Source: an uncultured Eubacteriales bacterium
GTDB lineage: Bacteria; Bacillota; Clostridia; Oscillospirales; Acutalibacteraceae
DNA: 64,000 bases
Direction: 5' to 3'
Assembly: GCA_934456435.1 (NCBI GenBank)
Contig: CAKSHH010000002.1
Location: forward strand, 1 to 64,000
The notes below the pieces were generated by a model, which searched no databases, was not told the origin of the DNA, and saw nothing but the letters and a program-made list of their open reading frames with translations. This document shows, piece after piece, positions 14,844-23,591 of this stretch (position 1 is the stretch's first letter; each line of letters opens with the position of its first letter). Position numbers and translations under genes: made by a program.

Positions 14844-15362
14844 TTATACATATTTAATGTAATCTTTTTTGCGCGGCGCGGCAGGCTGGGGCTCTGCGGC
14901 AGGGACGCCGAGGGCGATTGAGCCTACTCCGCGGAGCGTTTCGGGAAGTCCCCATTCTTCCAAAAGCGCTTTGCCCTCTTCGCTGTCAAAAATTTCGCGC
15001 TCACGATGAATCCACACGGATCCGAGACCCTCTGCGGTGGCGGCGAGCATAAGATTTTCAAGCACACAGCTTCCGTCCTCAACAAAGGTGTTGGCGCTTG
15101 AGTCGGCAAGCACAAGGATGATTACGGGTGCGCCGTAGTACGGGTCGTTGGTTGAACCGAGAATACCGGCATTGAGCTTTGATACTCTGTTGCGATAATC
15201 TTTGTTCGTTATAGTTATAATCTGAGGTGACTGTTTGCCTCTGCCTGTCGGCGCATAAGTGCCGGCTTCAAGTATTCTTGCCAGCTTATCCTCAGGCACC
15301 GCGTCGGATTTAAAGCTTCTCACGCTTCTGCGTGACTTGATAATGTCATAAAAATCTTTCAT
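14844..15362 (-). CDS. Nitroreductase-family flavoprotein
   Basis: A 172-residue protein with the nitroreductase opening SRRSVRSFK (FMN phosphate-binding arginines) and AGTYAPTGRGKQSPQ. Later come SCVLENLMLAATAEGLGSVW (dimer and FMN contact helix) and a C-terminal GSIALGVP. Members reduce nitro, quinone or flavin substrates with NAD(P)H; the true substrate cannot be told. The ATG at 15362 is chosen because GAGGAGG lies 7 bases upstream; a longer frame upstream has no site. The gene is divergent from the secreted phosphoesterase gene. Confidence 0.85.
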   Translation of the reverse strand: MKDFYDIIKSRRSVRSFKSDAVPEDKLARILEAGTYAPTGRGKQSPQIITITNKDYRNRVSKLNAGILGSTNDPYYGAPVIILVLADSSANTFVEDGSCVLENLMLAATAEGLGSVWIHREREIFDSEEGKALLEEWGLPETLRGVGSIALGVPAAEPQPAAPRKKDYIKYV

Positions 15363-15459
15363 AGTTATACCTCCTCGACAGTTGATGTTACATCTAAATT
15401 GTACCATTTGTGTCAAGATATACAAAGTGACAAAATTGAATTGATTTTAATTAAAGGTA

Positions 15460-15489
15460 TTGATTTCCAAACACAAGAAATGATATAAT
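15460..15489 (+). promoter_or_regulatory. Promoter of the secreted phosphoesterase gene
   Basis: TTGATT (15460-15465), an 18-base spacer and TATAAT (15484-15489). A short inverted repeat ATACC-acac-GGTAT follows within the 5' leader. Confidence 0.6.
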
Positions 15490-15536
15490 AACCTTGATAC
15501 CACACGGTATACATTATTAAATTGCGGAGGAAAGAT

Positions 15537-16907
15537 ATGATAATCAATTTCATGCAAAAGCTGATTGCTCTTATCCTTTCTGCTCTCATTTCGGCAGGAA
15601 TAATTGCTCCCGTGCCGTTCCCGTCCGACGGAATCAAGGCAAACGCCAATTTCGTGTTTGAAAATGAAGAAGCAGGCTCGGCAGAGGGCACAGCAATAGT
15701 AAAAGCAAACTTTGACGCTACATACGAGCTTTACTGGGGCGACGCCGACGGCGAAAAGCTGTCAACAAGCTCTCCGTCAGGCAAGGAAATTCCTTATAGC
15801 TGGTTTGCGACGGTTGACGTAAAGAAAGGCGAGGGAACTAAGGAAACAAATTCATTCCTTGCGATTCCCGACGGCGCACAGACAATTCTTCTCTATTATG
15901 AGGATCAGCTCCTTGACGTTGACAAAATACCCGAAGAGAATCTTCCCGATTACGGCGATATGACATACAGCTTCGGCTCTCTCAGCGACGTACACTTCGG
16001 CAGATATTTTGACGACGAGGGCAACGATTGGTCGGATGTTTCATATCCGCGCGCTCTTAATTTCCTCGATGATCTGGGCGTTGCAATAGTCGGCGTCTCC
16101 GGTGACCTTTCATACGAGGGTGAGACATCGTCTTACGAGTCTTTCCACAAATACAATGATCAGCACAGCTTCAACGTTTTCTCCTGCAAGGGTAACCACG
16201 ATTGCAGAGACAAGTTTGACTATCAGGCTTGGAAGGACAATGTAAATGTCGGCGTATTCTCCGACAACAAGCCGGCAGGTGTTCTCGATGTTGCGGACAA
16301 CGGTTATGACTTTGTATATTCGGGCGAAGAGACCAACGGCGACATATTCATTTTCTTCAGCCAGGTCAAGGACGCTTATGTTCCGTTTATTCAGATTGTA
16401 ACTGACGAACAGCAGGATTGGCTTGAGTCTATGCTTGAGAAGTATAAGGACAAGAGAGTTTATCTCTACTTCCACACCTTCCTCAACGCTCCCACAGGCA
16501 ATCCGTTCCTCGGCGAGGGCAACATCTATAACGACTGGGGACTTTTCTATACGATTCCGTATTTCAAGGGCAATAAGGACGAAAGACGTTTCAGAAAGCT
16601 TCTTGAAAAATACAAAAACGTTATTTTCTTTAACGGCCACTCCCATTGGACTTATGCGATGGAGTGCTATAACCCCGATCTCAACATCTCCGACTACGAC
16701 GGAACAACGGCAACGATGGTTCACGTTTCAAGTTCGGGTGCTCCGAGAACAACGAGCTTTACTCACCCGACAAAGGAAAGCCATCCCGGTGTAATGTCAG
16801 AGGGTATGTACGTTCAGGCATACAAGGATTTTGTTATCACAAACGGCTGCGATTTTGTAAACGGTCAGTTCCTTGCAAATGCAATATATAAAATAGATAA
16901 CAGATAA
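15537..16907 (+). CDS. Secreted metallophosphoesterase
   Basis: Predicted 456 residues. An N-terminal hydrophobic segment (LIALILSALISAGIIAPV) acts as signal peptide. A beta-rich region follows to about residue 140, and then a calcineurin-like phosphoesterase domain with SLSDVHFG, SGDLSY, CKGNHDCR, FHTF and FNGHSHW. These give the five metal-binding motifs (DxH, GD, GNHD, H, GHxH). It would hydrolyse phosphoesters outside the cell, perhaps nucleotides or phosphorylated glycans; the substrate is unknown. The ATG at 15537 has GGAGG 7 bases upstream and is preferred to an in-frame TTG at 15522. A bidirectional terminator ends the gene. Confidence 0.85.
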   Translation: MIINFMQKLIALILSALISAGIIAPVPFPSDGIKANANFVFENEEAGSAEGTAIVKANFDATYELYWGDADGEKLSTSSPSGKEIPYSWFATVDVKKGEGTKETNSFLAIPDGAQTILLYYEDQLLDVDKIPEENLPDYGDMTYSFGSLSDVHFGRYFDDEGNDWSDVSYPRALNFLDDLGVAIVGVSGDLSYEGETSSYESFHKYNDQHSFNVFSCKGNHDCRDKFDYQAWKDNVNVGVFSDNKPAGVLDVADNGYDFVYSGEETNGDIFIFFSQVKDAYVPFIQIVTDEQQDWLESMLEKYKDKRVYLYFHTFLNAPTGNPFLGEGNIYNDWGLFYTIPYFKGNKDERRFRKLLEKYKNVIFFNGHSHWTYAMECYNPDLNISDYDGTTATMVHVSSSGAPRTTSFTHPTKESHPGVMSEGMYVQAYKDFVITNGCDFVNGQFLANAIYKIDNR

Positions 16908-16916
16908 TATTTACCG

Positions 16917-16949
16917 AAAAGTGCCGTCGCTGAATGCGGCGGCACTTTT
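16917..16949. terminator. Bidirectional terminator
   Basis: AAAAGTGCCG and CGGCACTTTT with an additional CGC/GCG form a long stem between the convergent phosphoesterase and Spo0A-C genes; both sides carry A/T tracts. Confidence 0.85.
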
Positions 16950-16956
16950 GATGTTC

Positions 16957-17283
16957 CTATTTCTTTCCGTGGCGCTGTATGTAGGTGAAAAGAATATCGA
17001 GAAATTCAGAAACGGTCGGAGGATACCGCAAAGGGTAGCCCGCCATGCGCTCAAGCTCTTTCGGATTGATTTCCCATGCTCGGAAAACAACGGTTCTCAA
17101 ATTCTTTTCAACCGCAGACGGTGTGGAGCCTGTTCTTGCCGCAATCTCTCCGTAGATTGATTTGGTGACGGAGCCGAGACGATCCTCGTCCTCCAGCGCG
17201 AGTTGAACGGCAAGCAGAGCAATTTTGTAGCCTCTGTATGTACTGCAAATTCCGAGACGTCTTAAAATGATTTCGACTTCCAT
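16957..17283 (-). CDS. Orphan Spo0A C-terminal DNA-binding domain protein
   Basis: A 108-residue protein consisting only of the Spo0A effector domain. It shows LRRLGICSTYRGYKIALLAV, then DEDRLGSVTKSIYGEIAARTGSTPSAVEKNLRTVVFRAW, which matches the conserved order LxxIGxxxxxxGYxYL, LGSxTKxLYPxIA, TxxxVExAIRxAIExxW. There is no receiver domain, so it cannot be switched by the phosphorelay in the normal way. Full-length Spo0A is about 260 residues. It has its own ATG with GGAGGG upstream and a terminator downstream, so it is an independent gene and not a fragment. It may compete at or co-regulate 0A boxes. Sites resembling 0A boxes lie upstream. Confidence 0.8.
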   Translation of the reverse strand: MEVEIILRRLGICSTYRGYKIALLAVQLALEDEDRLGSVTKSIYGEIAARTGSTPSAVEKNLRTVVFRAWEINPKELERMAGYPLRYPPTVSEFLDILFTYIQRHGKK

Positions 17284-17392
17284 AGTTTTCCCTCCGCTTT
17301 ATTTGAAGATATTATAAAAAGCAGAAAACGGTTTTTCGGAACGTCGGCTTTTTAGGAGCTAATTCGAGTAAATCATTCATTTTTTTTCAAAA

Positions 17393-17567
17393 TTTGACAA
17401 AAAAGAATAATTGCTTCTGCGACAAAACAGACTTCCGAAATAAAACCACGGAAAGCAATATATAAGCAGTCGCAACCAAATGAAGATCATTTTCAATGTT
17501 GCAGGTCTATTTTTTGATTACGGAACTTGAAGTTCTGATTTATAGTTTTCGACTTTTTTCGACAAAA
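17393..17567 (-). promoter_or_regulatory. 0A-box-like sites upstream of the Spo0A-C gene
   Basis: Read on the minus strand, TTTTGTCAAA (17393-17402) and TTTTGTCGAA (17558-17567) match the Spo0A box TTTTGTCRAA exactly. TTTTGTCGCA (17418-17427) has one mismatch. They are 110-285 bases upstream of the orphan Spo0A-C start, in AT-rich DNA where chance matches are easier. Confidence 0.45.
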
Positions 17568-17640
17568 TTCATAAATAAATAATACCACAAAGTCCGAAGA
17601 TAAGCTAATAAAAGACTCAGCGCCTAAAAAGGCAATGATG

Positions 17641-17703
17641 ATGTAAAGCTATAATGCTTTACATTCGACCTTTTTTGACCATTTACGGTAAATAGTCAAA
17701 AAA
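17641..17703 (+). repeat. Two inverted repeats upstream of tig
   Basis: ATGTAAAGC and GCTTTACAT are perfect 9-base arms around TATAAT (17641-17664), followed by TTCGACCTTTTTT. TTTTTTGACCATTTA and TAAATAGTCAAAAAA are 15-base arms with one mismatch (17671-17703). They could be terminators isolating tig from upstream transcription, or operators. The rest of 17284-17740 holds no gene. Confidence 0.5.
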
Positions 17704-17763
17704 ATAATTCCTTAAATAAGAAAAATTTTTGAAAAAGGTATGGAAAAAGCTGAAAACATCTGC

Positions 17764-17816
17764 TATAATACAACAGTTAATAGGTATTTGTGGGAGTATG
17801 TACGCTTCCGAATACC
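17764..17816 (+). promoter_or_regulatory. tig promoter -10 box and leader hairpin
   Basis: TATAAT at 17764-17769 has no good -35 box. The leader hairpin is GGTATT/AATACC with inner GGGAG/CTTCC (17783-17816) and ends 5 bases before the AGGAGG of tig. It could influence translation. Confidence 0.4.
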
Positions 17817-17835
17817 ACACAGGAGGAAGTTTTTA

Positions 17836-19188
17836 ATGTTAAAATCAGCTAACAAGACAGAAACAAACATCTACACTCTTGAGGTCTCCGTAAGCGGCGA
17901 GGACTTCAATAAGGCTATTCTCAAGGCTTACAACAAGCAGAAGAATAAGATTCAGCTTCCCGGTTTCCGTAAGGGTAAGGCCCCGCTTAAAATGATTGAA
18001 AAGTTCTACGGTGAGGGCGTGTTCTATGAGGATGCACTCGACATCGTATATCCCGAAGTTGTCGGCGATGCTATCAAGGAAGCAGGCATTGAGCCTGTTG
18101 CCGCTCCTCACGATCTCGATGTTACAAAGATCGGTAAGGACGGAGTCGAAATGACAATGAAAGTTACCGTTAAGCCGGAAATCTCAATCGCAAACTACAA
18201 GGGAATCGAAGCCGATAAGGGCGACGCTTCCGTTGTTGCGGACGACGTAAAGAAAGAGCTTGCTTCAATGCAGGAAAGAAACGCCCGTGTTGTTACGGTT
18301 GATGACAGAAAGGCTAAGAAGAACGATATCGCTGTTATCGACTTTGAGGGCTTTGTTGACGGCGTTGCTTTTGACGGCGGCAAGGGTGAGAACTATGAGC
18401 TTACTCTCGGTTCGGGTCAGTTTATTCCCGGCTTTGAGGAGCAGATTATCGGTCACAAGACCGGCGACGAGTTCGACGTAAACGTTACATTCCCGACCGA
18501 GTACACCCCCGAACTTGCGGGCAAGGACGCTGTATTCAAGGTTGTTCTCCACGAAATCAAGATGAAGGAGCTTCCGGCTCTTGATGACGATTTTGCAAAG
18601 GATGTTGACGATGAGGTCGATACTCTTGCAGAACTCAAGAAGAAGATCAAGGCAGAGCTTTCCGAGAAGAAGAAAGAGGACGTTGAGAGAAACTTCGAGA
18701 GCGCAGTTCTTGAAAAGGTTGTTGATCTCGTTGAGGGCGAGATTCCTGAGGTTATGTACGACAACAAGCTTGAGGACGACGTAAAGGACTACGAAAACAG
18801 ACTTGCACAGCAGGGCATTCCTCTTGACACTTATCTCCAGTACATGGGTATGGACAGAGACAAGTTCAAGGAGAGCATGAGGGACAACGCTGTTAAGCAG
18901 GTTAAGCTCCAGCTTGCAGTCGAGAAGATTGCCGAGCTTGAGAAGATTGAGGCAACCGACGAGGAGGCCGACGCAAAGCTTCAGGAGATGGCTGATATGT
19001 ATCAGCTTGAGCTTGAGCAGGTCAAGAAGTGGGTTAATATTGAGGACGTTAAGAAAGACGTTGTCGGCAAGAAGACCGTTGATTTCCTTGTTGCAAACGC
19101 TAAGGCTATCGTAGCAGAGAAGCCGAAGAAGACAACAAAGAAGGCTGCGGCAAAGAAAGAAGAAGAAAAGCCGGCAGACGCTGAATAA
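17836..19188 (+). CDS. tig: Trigger factor (ribosome-associated chaperone, prolyl isomerase)
   Basis: Predicted 450 residues. The N-terminal ribosome-binding domain has the loop GFRKGKAP at about residues 43-50. The FKBP-type isomerase domain (about 160-245) includes DFEGFVDGVAFDGG and LGSGQFIPGFEEQIIGHKTGDE. A long helical C-terminal chaperone domain follows and ends in a Lys/Ala-rich tail. It binds at the ribosome exit and folds nascent chains. The ATG at 17836 follows AGGAGGAAGTTTTTA; the frame extends 32 codons upstream without a site. Tig-clpP-clpX is a conserved Firmicutes order. No terminator separates it clearly from clpP. Confidence 0.95.
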   Translation: MLKSANKTETNIYTLEVSVSGEDFNKAILKAYNKQKNKIQLPGFRKGKAPLKMIEKFYGEGVFYEDALDIVYPEVVGDAIKEAGIEPVAAPHDLDVTKIGKDGVEMTMKVTVKPEISIANYKGIEADKGDASVVADDVKKELASMQERNARVVTVDDRKAKKNDIAVIDFEGFVDGVAFDGGKGENYELTLGSGQFIPGFEEQIIGHKTGDEFDVNVTFPTEYTPELAGKDAVFKVVLHEIKMKELPALDDDFAKDVDDEVDTLAELKKKIKAELSEKKKEDVERNFESAVLEKVVDLVEGEIPEVMYDNKLEDDVKDYENRLAQQGIPLDTYLQYMGMDRDKFKESMRDNAVKQVKLQLAVEKIAELEKIEATDEEADAKLQEMADMYQLELEQVKKWVNIEDVKKDVVGKKTVDFLVANAKAIVAEKPKKTTKKAAAKKEEEKPADAE

Positions 19189-19298
19189 TTCAGCTTTAAA
19201 ATGATTATAATTTATGCGGATGGATGGCTTTTTGCCATTCATTTGCACTATTATGACACCGAAAAAAACATAGAAAAAACACGAATGGAGGAATAAAT

Positions 19299-19880
19299 AT
19301 GGCTTTGGTACCTTATGTTATTGAACAAACCAATCGCGGCGAGCGTTCATACGATATTTTTTCAAGACTTCTCAGCGACAGAATAATTGTTCTTTCCGAT
19401 GAGGTCAACGACGCAACGGCAAGCCTTGTTGTGGCTCAGCTTCTTTTCCTTGAGGGTCAGGACCCGGAGAAGGACATCAGCCTTTATATCAACAGCCCCG
19501 GCGGATCCGTTTCGGCAGGCTTTGCGATTTACGACACAATGCAGTACATCAAGTGCGATGTCTCGACAATCTGCATGGGCATGGCGGCTTCGATGGGAGC
19601 TTTTCTGCTTTCTTCCGGAGCAAAGGGCAAGAGAATTGCCCTGCCGAACAGCACCATTATGATTCATCAGCCTCTCGGCGGAGCACAGGGTCAGGCTACC
19701 GAAATCAAAATTGTTGCCGATCAGATACTCAAGACAAGGGAAAAAATCAACCAAATTCTCGCCGAAAATACCGGCAAGCCTGTTGAGCAGATCGCAATTG
19801 ACACCGAGCGTGACAATTACCTCACGGCTCAGGAGGCAATGGATTACGGCCTTGTTGATAAGGTTCTTTACAAAAGATAA
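19299..19880 (+). CDS. clpP: ATP-dependent Clp protease proteolytic subunit
   Basis: Predicted 193 residues, the normal length. The catalytic triad Ser98 (GMAASMGAF), His123 (MIHQPLGG) and Asp172 (TERDNY) is intact. It forms the 14-mer protease chamber that works with ClpX, encoded 15 bases downstream. GGAGG lies 8 bases before the ATG. The 110-base gap after tig holds an imperfect hairpin (GGATGGATGGC..GCCATTCAT), which may tune read-through from tig. Confidence 0.97.
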   Translation: MALVPYVIEQTNRGERSYDIFSRLLSDRIIVLSDEVNDATASLVVAQLLFLEGQDPEKDISLYINSPGGSVSAGFAIYDTMQYIKCDVSTICMGMAASMGAFLLSSGAKGKRIALPNSTIMIHQPLGGAQGQATEIKIVADQILKTREKINQILAENTGKPVEQIAIDTERDNYLTAQEAMDYGLVDKVLYKR

Positions 19881-19895
19881 ATCAGAGGTGTAACG

Positions 19896-21161
19896 ATGCC
19901 AAGAGATGATGAAAGACGTGAAAAGAGCGTCCGCTGTTCCTTTTGCGGCAAGGACGACAGGCAGGTCGATAAGATAATCGCCGGTCCCGGAGTCTATATC
20001 TGCAATGAATGCGTAGATCTTTGCGGCGCAATAATGGCAGATGAAAAGGCGGCGGCGGACAGAGCCAGGAAGAAAAAGGCAAAAGACTTTCGACTTCCGA
20101 CTCCGATGGAGATCAAGAAAGGTCTTGATGATTATGTCATCGGTCAGGACGACGCCAAGGTCGCTCTGAGCGTCGCAGTATACAACCACTATAAGCGTGT
20201 GTTCAAGCACGACGAATCCGATATCGAAATCCAGAAGAGCAACATTCTGCTCCTCGGACCGACGGGTGTCGGCAAGACGATGCTTGCACAGACTCTTGCA
20301 AAAATTATTGATGTTCCGTTCGCTATTGCCGACGCGACTACCCTCACCGAGGCAGGTTATGTCGGCGAGGACGTCGAGAACATTCTTCTTCGGCTTCTTC
20401 AGGCGGCTGACTTCGATATCGAAAAAGCAGAACGCGGAATTATCTATGTCGATGAGATTGACAAGATAGCGCGAAAGTCGGAAAATCCGTCCATTACCCG
20501 CGATGTCAGCGGCGAGGGCGTTCAGCAGGCGCTGCTGAAGATTGTCGAGGGCACGGTTGCAAATGTGCCTCCGCAGGGCGGAAGAAAGCATCCGCAGCAG
20601 GAGTGTATTCAGGTCAATACCTCGAATATCCTGTTTATCTGCGGCGGAGCGTTTGACGGAGTCGAAAAAATCGTTGAAAAGCGAATCGGCGGTTCGGCGC
20701 TTGGCTTCGGCGCGGATATAAAGGATAAGGACGCATTTACGATTGAAAATGCGATGTCCAAGGTCGTTCAGCAGGATATCACGAAGTACGGCTTGATACC
20801 GGAGCTTGTGGGACGACTTCCCGTTATCGCAACGCTGCGCGAGCTTGACGAGGATGCGCTTGTCCGTATTCTTACGGAGCCGAAGAATGCCATCGTAAAG
20901 CAGTATAAGTCGCTTATGGCGATGGACGGCGTGGAGCTGGATTTCACTCCCGAAGCGCTTAAGGCTATTGCAGAAAAAACGCTTGAAAAGAAGACCGGCG
21001 CGCGAGGCCTCCGCTCAATTATGGAGAGCTTGCTGATGCCGATAATGTACGCTGTGCCGAGTGATAAATCAATCGTAAGCGTGCAGATAACCGAGGACTG
21101 CGTGGTAAACGACGCAACACCTTTGGTTGAACACAAAAAACGGGCGAAAGCCGACGCATAA
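19896..21161 (+). CDS. clpX: Clp protease ATP-binding subunit ClpX
   Basis: Predicted 421 residues. The N-terminal zinc-binding domain uses C14, C17, C36 and C39. The AAA+ module has Walker A GPTGVGKT near residue 121, Walker B IIYVDEIDKI, the GYVGEDVE pore region and a sensor-2 GARGLRSI. ClpX unfolds tagged substrates and feeds them to ClpP. It is coupled to clpP by a 15-base gap with GAGGTG as ribosome binding site. A strong terminator follows. Confidence 0.97.
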   Translation: MPRDDERREKSVRCSFCGKDDRQVDKIIAGPGVYICNECVDLCGAIMADEKAAADRARKKKAKDFRLPTPMEIKKGLDDYVIGQDDAKVALSVAVYNHYKRVFKHDESDIEIQKSNILLLGPTGVGKTMLAQTLAKIIDVPFAIADATTLTEAGYVGEDVENILLRLLQAADFDIEKAERGIIYVDEIDKIARKSENPSITRDVSGEGVQQALLKIVEGTVANVPPQGGRKHPQQECIQVNTSNILFICGGAFDGVEKIVEKRIGGSALGFGADIKDKDAFTIENAMSKVVQQDITKYGLIPELVGRLPVIATLRELDEDALVRILTEPKNAIVKQYKSLMAMDGVELDFTPEALKAIAEKTLEKKTGARGLRSIMESLLMPIMYAVPSDKSIVSVQITEDCVVNDATPLVEHKKRAKADA

Positions 21162-21166
21162 AAATA

Positions 21167-21198
21167 AACGGGGACTGTCACAGTCCCCGTTTTGGTTT
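21167..21198 (+). terminator. Terminator of tig-clpP-clpX
   Basis: AACGGGGACTG and CAGTCCCCGTT form a perfect 11-base stem with a 3-base loop, followed by TTTTGGTTT. Confidence 0.9.
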
Positions 21199-21227
21199 AA
21201 TCTAATGATAGTAATAGAATTTGTTTT

Positions 21228-21270
21228 ACAGACAAAATAAGGGCTGTTCTGAATGCACAGAACAGCCCGT
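21228..21270 (-). terminator. Terminator of the TPR/membrane protein operon
   Basis: GGGCTGTTCT and AGAACAGCCC form a perfect 10-base stem (21241-21268), followed on the minus strand by TTATTTTG. Confidence 0.8.
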
Positions 21271-21283
21271 TGCTTTTATTCAA

Positions 21284-21820
21284 TTAGAATACGAATATTC
21301 CGACGAGGGTGATTGCAATGTAGATTACAAGACCCAGGGCATATTTTTCAAGCCAAGCCGAAACGAGGAAATATACCGACGGAATGAAAGCAAATATCTT
21401 TGCAAAAATGTTTGTTTTCTGTCCCTTGCCATAGAGGAGATCCCAGTTGTTGAGCGCGTCCTCAAAGAGCGGAGCGTTGTTGCACAGGAGTGAAACTCCG
21501 AGGTAGTAGAGCACAACGTAGAACCAAAATGCTATGGATTCGCTGTCGACATGCAGGTGGAACAGACCGAGGAAACCTCCGGCAAACATTCCGTAACCGA
21601 ACAGACGGTTCATCATACCGGGAAGATAGTTGATGAAAAACGTTGCAGGCTTTGTTTTGGTGAAGTCGTGCTCAACATGACCGCAAAGCTCGGTCGCCTG
21701 AAGATAGCGTGCGTCCGAAACGGGAATACCGAGTATGCGGCAGAAAAGGTGTTCCCAAAATCCTTTGAGAATCGAACCGATAACGGTGATGTATTTTGAG
21801 ATGATATAAATTACTGTCAT
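21284..21820 (-). CDS. Multi-pass membrane protein of unknown function
   Basis: A 178-residue protein. A short amphipathic N-terminus is followed by about three to four hydrophobic segments (YGMFAGGFLGLFHL; IAFWFYVVLYYLGVSLL; IFAFIPSVYFLVSAWL; LGLVIYIAITLVGIFVF). No enzymatic motif is seen. Its ATG overlaps the stop of the TPR gene (ATGA), so the two proteins are probably made together and may work in one membrane complex. Confidence 0.65.
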   Translation of the reverse strand: MTVIYIISKYITVIGSILKGFWEHLFCRILGIPVSDARYLQATELCGHVEHDFTKTKPATFFINYLPGMMNRLFGYGMFAGGFLGLFHLHVDSESIAFWFYVVLYYLGVSLLCNNAPLFEDALNNWDLLYGKGQKTNIFAKIFAFIPSVYFLVSAWLEKYALGLVIYIAITLVGIFVF

Positions 21821-23424
21821 GATACTTCACCCGATCCTTTCATAAAGATATCCTCAAACGTGATGTCTCCCTTAATGCACTTCTTGACGCTGTCGTCAAG
21901 CTCCATCTTCTGCTGTTCAAACATTGAAACGATCTCGTCGTATGTTTCCGTGTCGCCGCATATAAAGCAGATAAGCGCAACCGTGTTTACTTCTTCAAGC
22001 GCAACACCGTTGGAGGTGTTCTGCATTGCCAGCTCGTAGGATTGCTTGATTGCTTCAAGTGCATTTTCCTTGTCGCTCATGAGCAGATATGCGATTGCCT
22101 GCTGACGGTAAACCTCCGGGTCAGAGCCCTTGACGATTCCCTTGCGGCAGATTTCAACCGCGTCCTCAAACTTGCTCTGGCGGCGGAGAATCTCAGCCTT
22201 TGTGCTGTAATAATCAAGAACGTCCGGGTTATCTTCTTTCATCTTCTCGCAAAGCTTGTCGGCTGAATCAAAGTCCTGTCTGTTGATGTAAACCTTGATT
22301 GCATAGTAGTAAGCCGATGTGTCATTTGCGTTAAGCTGTGCGGCTTTGTCCGCGAGGGTGAGAACCGTGTCATATTCCTCGTACTGCCAAGCAACCGAAA
22401 GGTAATCCGACAGATAAAGATAGCCGTAATCACCGGCGGCATCGTAAGCGCTCTTCATAAATCCGACCGCGGTCTTGCCGTCTTTTTGTGCGTAGTAAGC
22501 CGTCCAGAACTTAAAGTATTCGATATAGCTTTTCTGCATATCGTTCTTGGTCTCAACGGAATCAAGATACTTTATGGCTTTGTCGTAATCGGCGGTGTAG
22601 CTTCCGTCCTCGGTTTGAGTAATGAAGCTCTGCCACTTTTCAACAAATGTGTCGGCAAAGGAATTTACGTCCTTGACGATCTCGTAAAGCTCCTTGATGT
22701 CGGCATTTTTAGGGTCGTTGAGCTGATCTTCGGTGAAGTATTGCTCAACAGACTTTATATAAGTGTCGCAGTTGTTGGGGTTGAGCATCATTGTTTTTGT
22801 GTAGCAGTCAAGGACTATGTGAGTAGCCTTTGAGCCCTCGCTGAACCATTCAAGACTGCGTGCGTTTCCGTTGATGCCCTTGACAACGGAATTAACTCCG
22901 CTGTTGAGCTTGTCGATTGTGTCCGAAACCTCAGAGCAAAGATTGAGCGCGTCGTCATATCTCTTTTCGGAGTACGCCTGCTCGGCCTTGAAAAGCTTGT
23001 CGGAAACCGTGCCTGTCGCGGTGAAGATGAAATATCCGAGCGCGGCAACAATGACCATTACGAAAGCCAAAATGATGTGACCGACGCCATAGTTTGTTCT
23101 CAGAAACTTTGCACGGCACGCGTTGCAGTAAAGGTCGCTCGGACTGTTGCCTCTCGGCTTGCCGCAGACGATGCAAAGCCCGTCGTCATCGGATTTCTCT
23201 TCGGGAGCATCCTCCTCTTTTTCCTCTTCCTTTTCTTCGGGTTCCGCCGCCGCTTCGGGCACGGTCTCGCTGAACTTTACCTCAGCGGTCTGGAGCTCGT
23301 CAAACGAGATGTTGCTTGTGTCGGTCTGCGGAACAGCCGCATCCCAGTCCCAGCCATCGGATTTCTCTTCGGGCTCTTTCGGCAGGGTCTCGTCGGGCAG
23401 CTCTCTTTCTTTATCATCTGCCAA
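21817..23424 (-). CDS. Membrane-anchored TPR protein with zinc ribbon
   Basis: A 535-residue protein. The acidic N-terminus (about residues 1-80, many Glu/Asp/Pro) is followed by a zinc ribbon CIVCGKPRG...YCNACRAK, then one membrane helix (IILAFVMVIVAALGYFIFTA). The large remainder consists of helical TPR-like repeats, clearest near the end (KFEDAVEICRKGI; EVYRQQAIAYLLMSDKENAL). The zinc ribbon and acidic tail would be cytoplasmic and the repeats outside. Such a layout suggests a scaffold for envelope protein complexes; the partner is unknown. It probably starts at TTG (23424) with GGAGG 7 bases upstream. Confidence 0.7.
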   Translation of the reverse strand: MADDKERELPDETLPKEPEEKSDGWDWDAAVPQTDTSNISFDELQTAEVKFSETVPEAAAEPEEKEEEKEEDAPEEKSDDDGLCIVCGKPRGNSPSDLYCNACRAKFLRTNYGVGHIILAFVMVIVAALGYFIFTATGTVSDKLFKAEQAYSEKRYDDALNLCSEVSDTIDKLNSGVNSVVKGINGNARSLEWFSEGSKATHIVLDCYTKTMMLNPNNCDTYIKSVEQYFTEDQLNDPKNADIKELYEIVKDVNSFADTFVEKWQSFITQTEDGSYTADYDKAIKYLDSVETKNDMQKSYIEYFKFWTAYYAQKDGKTAVGFMKSAYDAAGDYGYLYLSDYLSVAWQYEEYDTVLTLADKAAQLNANDTSAYYYAIKVYINRQDFDSADKLCEKMKEDNPDVLDYYSTKAEILRRQSKFEDAVEICRKGIVKGSDPEVYRQQAIAYLLMSDKENALEAIKQSYELAMQNTSNGVALEEVNTVALICFICGDTETYDEIVSMFEQQKMELDDSVKKCIKGDITFEDIFMKGSGEVS

Positions 23425-23555
23425 GGAAATTCCTCCTTACTTGTAATGTAATAATAACAATAATAACACGAATCACAGTAAAATTCAATCAGTATTGCAA
23501 AATTTACAGAATGATAATAAATTTACACTTTTATTCAATTTAACGAAAAAAACTA

Positions 23556-23584
23556 TTGACAAAACGTTTGAGCGGTGATAAAAT
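23556..23584 (+). promoter_or_regulatory. Promoter of infC-rpmI-rplT
   Basis: TTGACA (23556-23561), a 17-base spacer and TAAAAT (23579-23584), close to the sigma-A consensus. Confidence 0.8.
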
Positions 23585-23591
23585 ACTCACA

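Noticed and set aside
18265..19248. Long open reading frame antisense to tig
   Set aside because: It mirrors the codon pattern of the strongly supported trigger factor gene, is extremely Leu/Asn-rich and has no ribosome binding site.
19362..20591. Long open reading frame antisense to clpP and clpX
   Set aside because: It crosses two well-supported genes; no domain or start signal.
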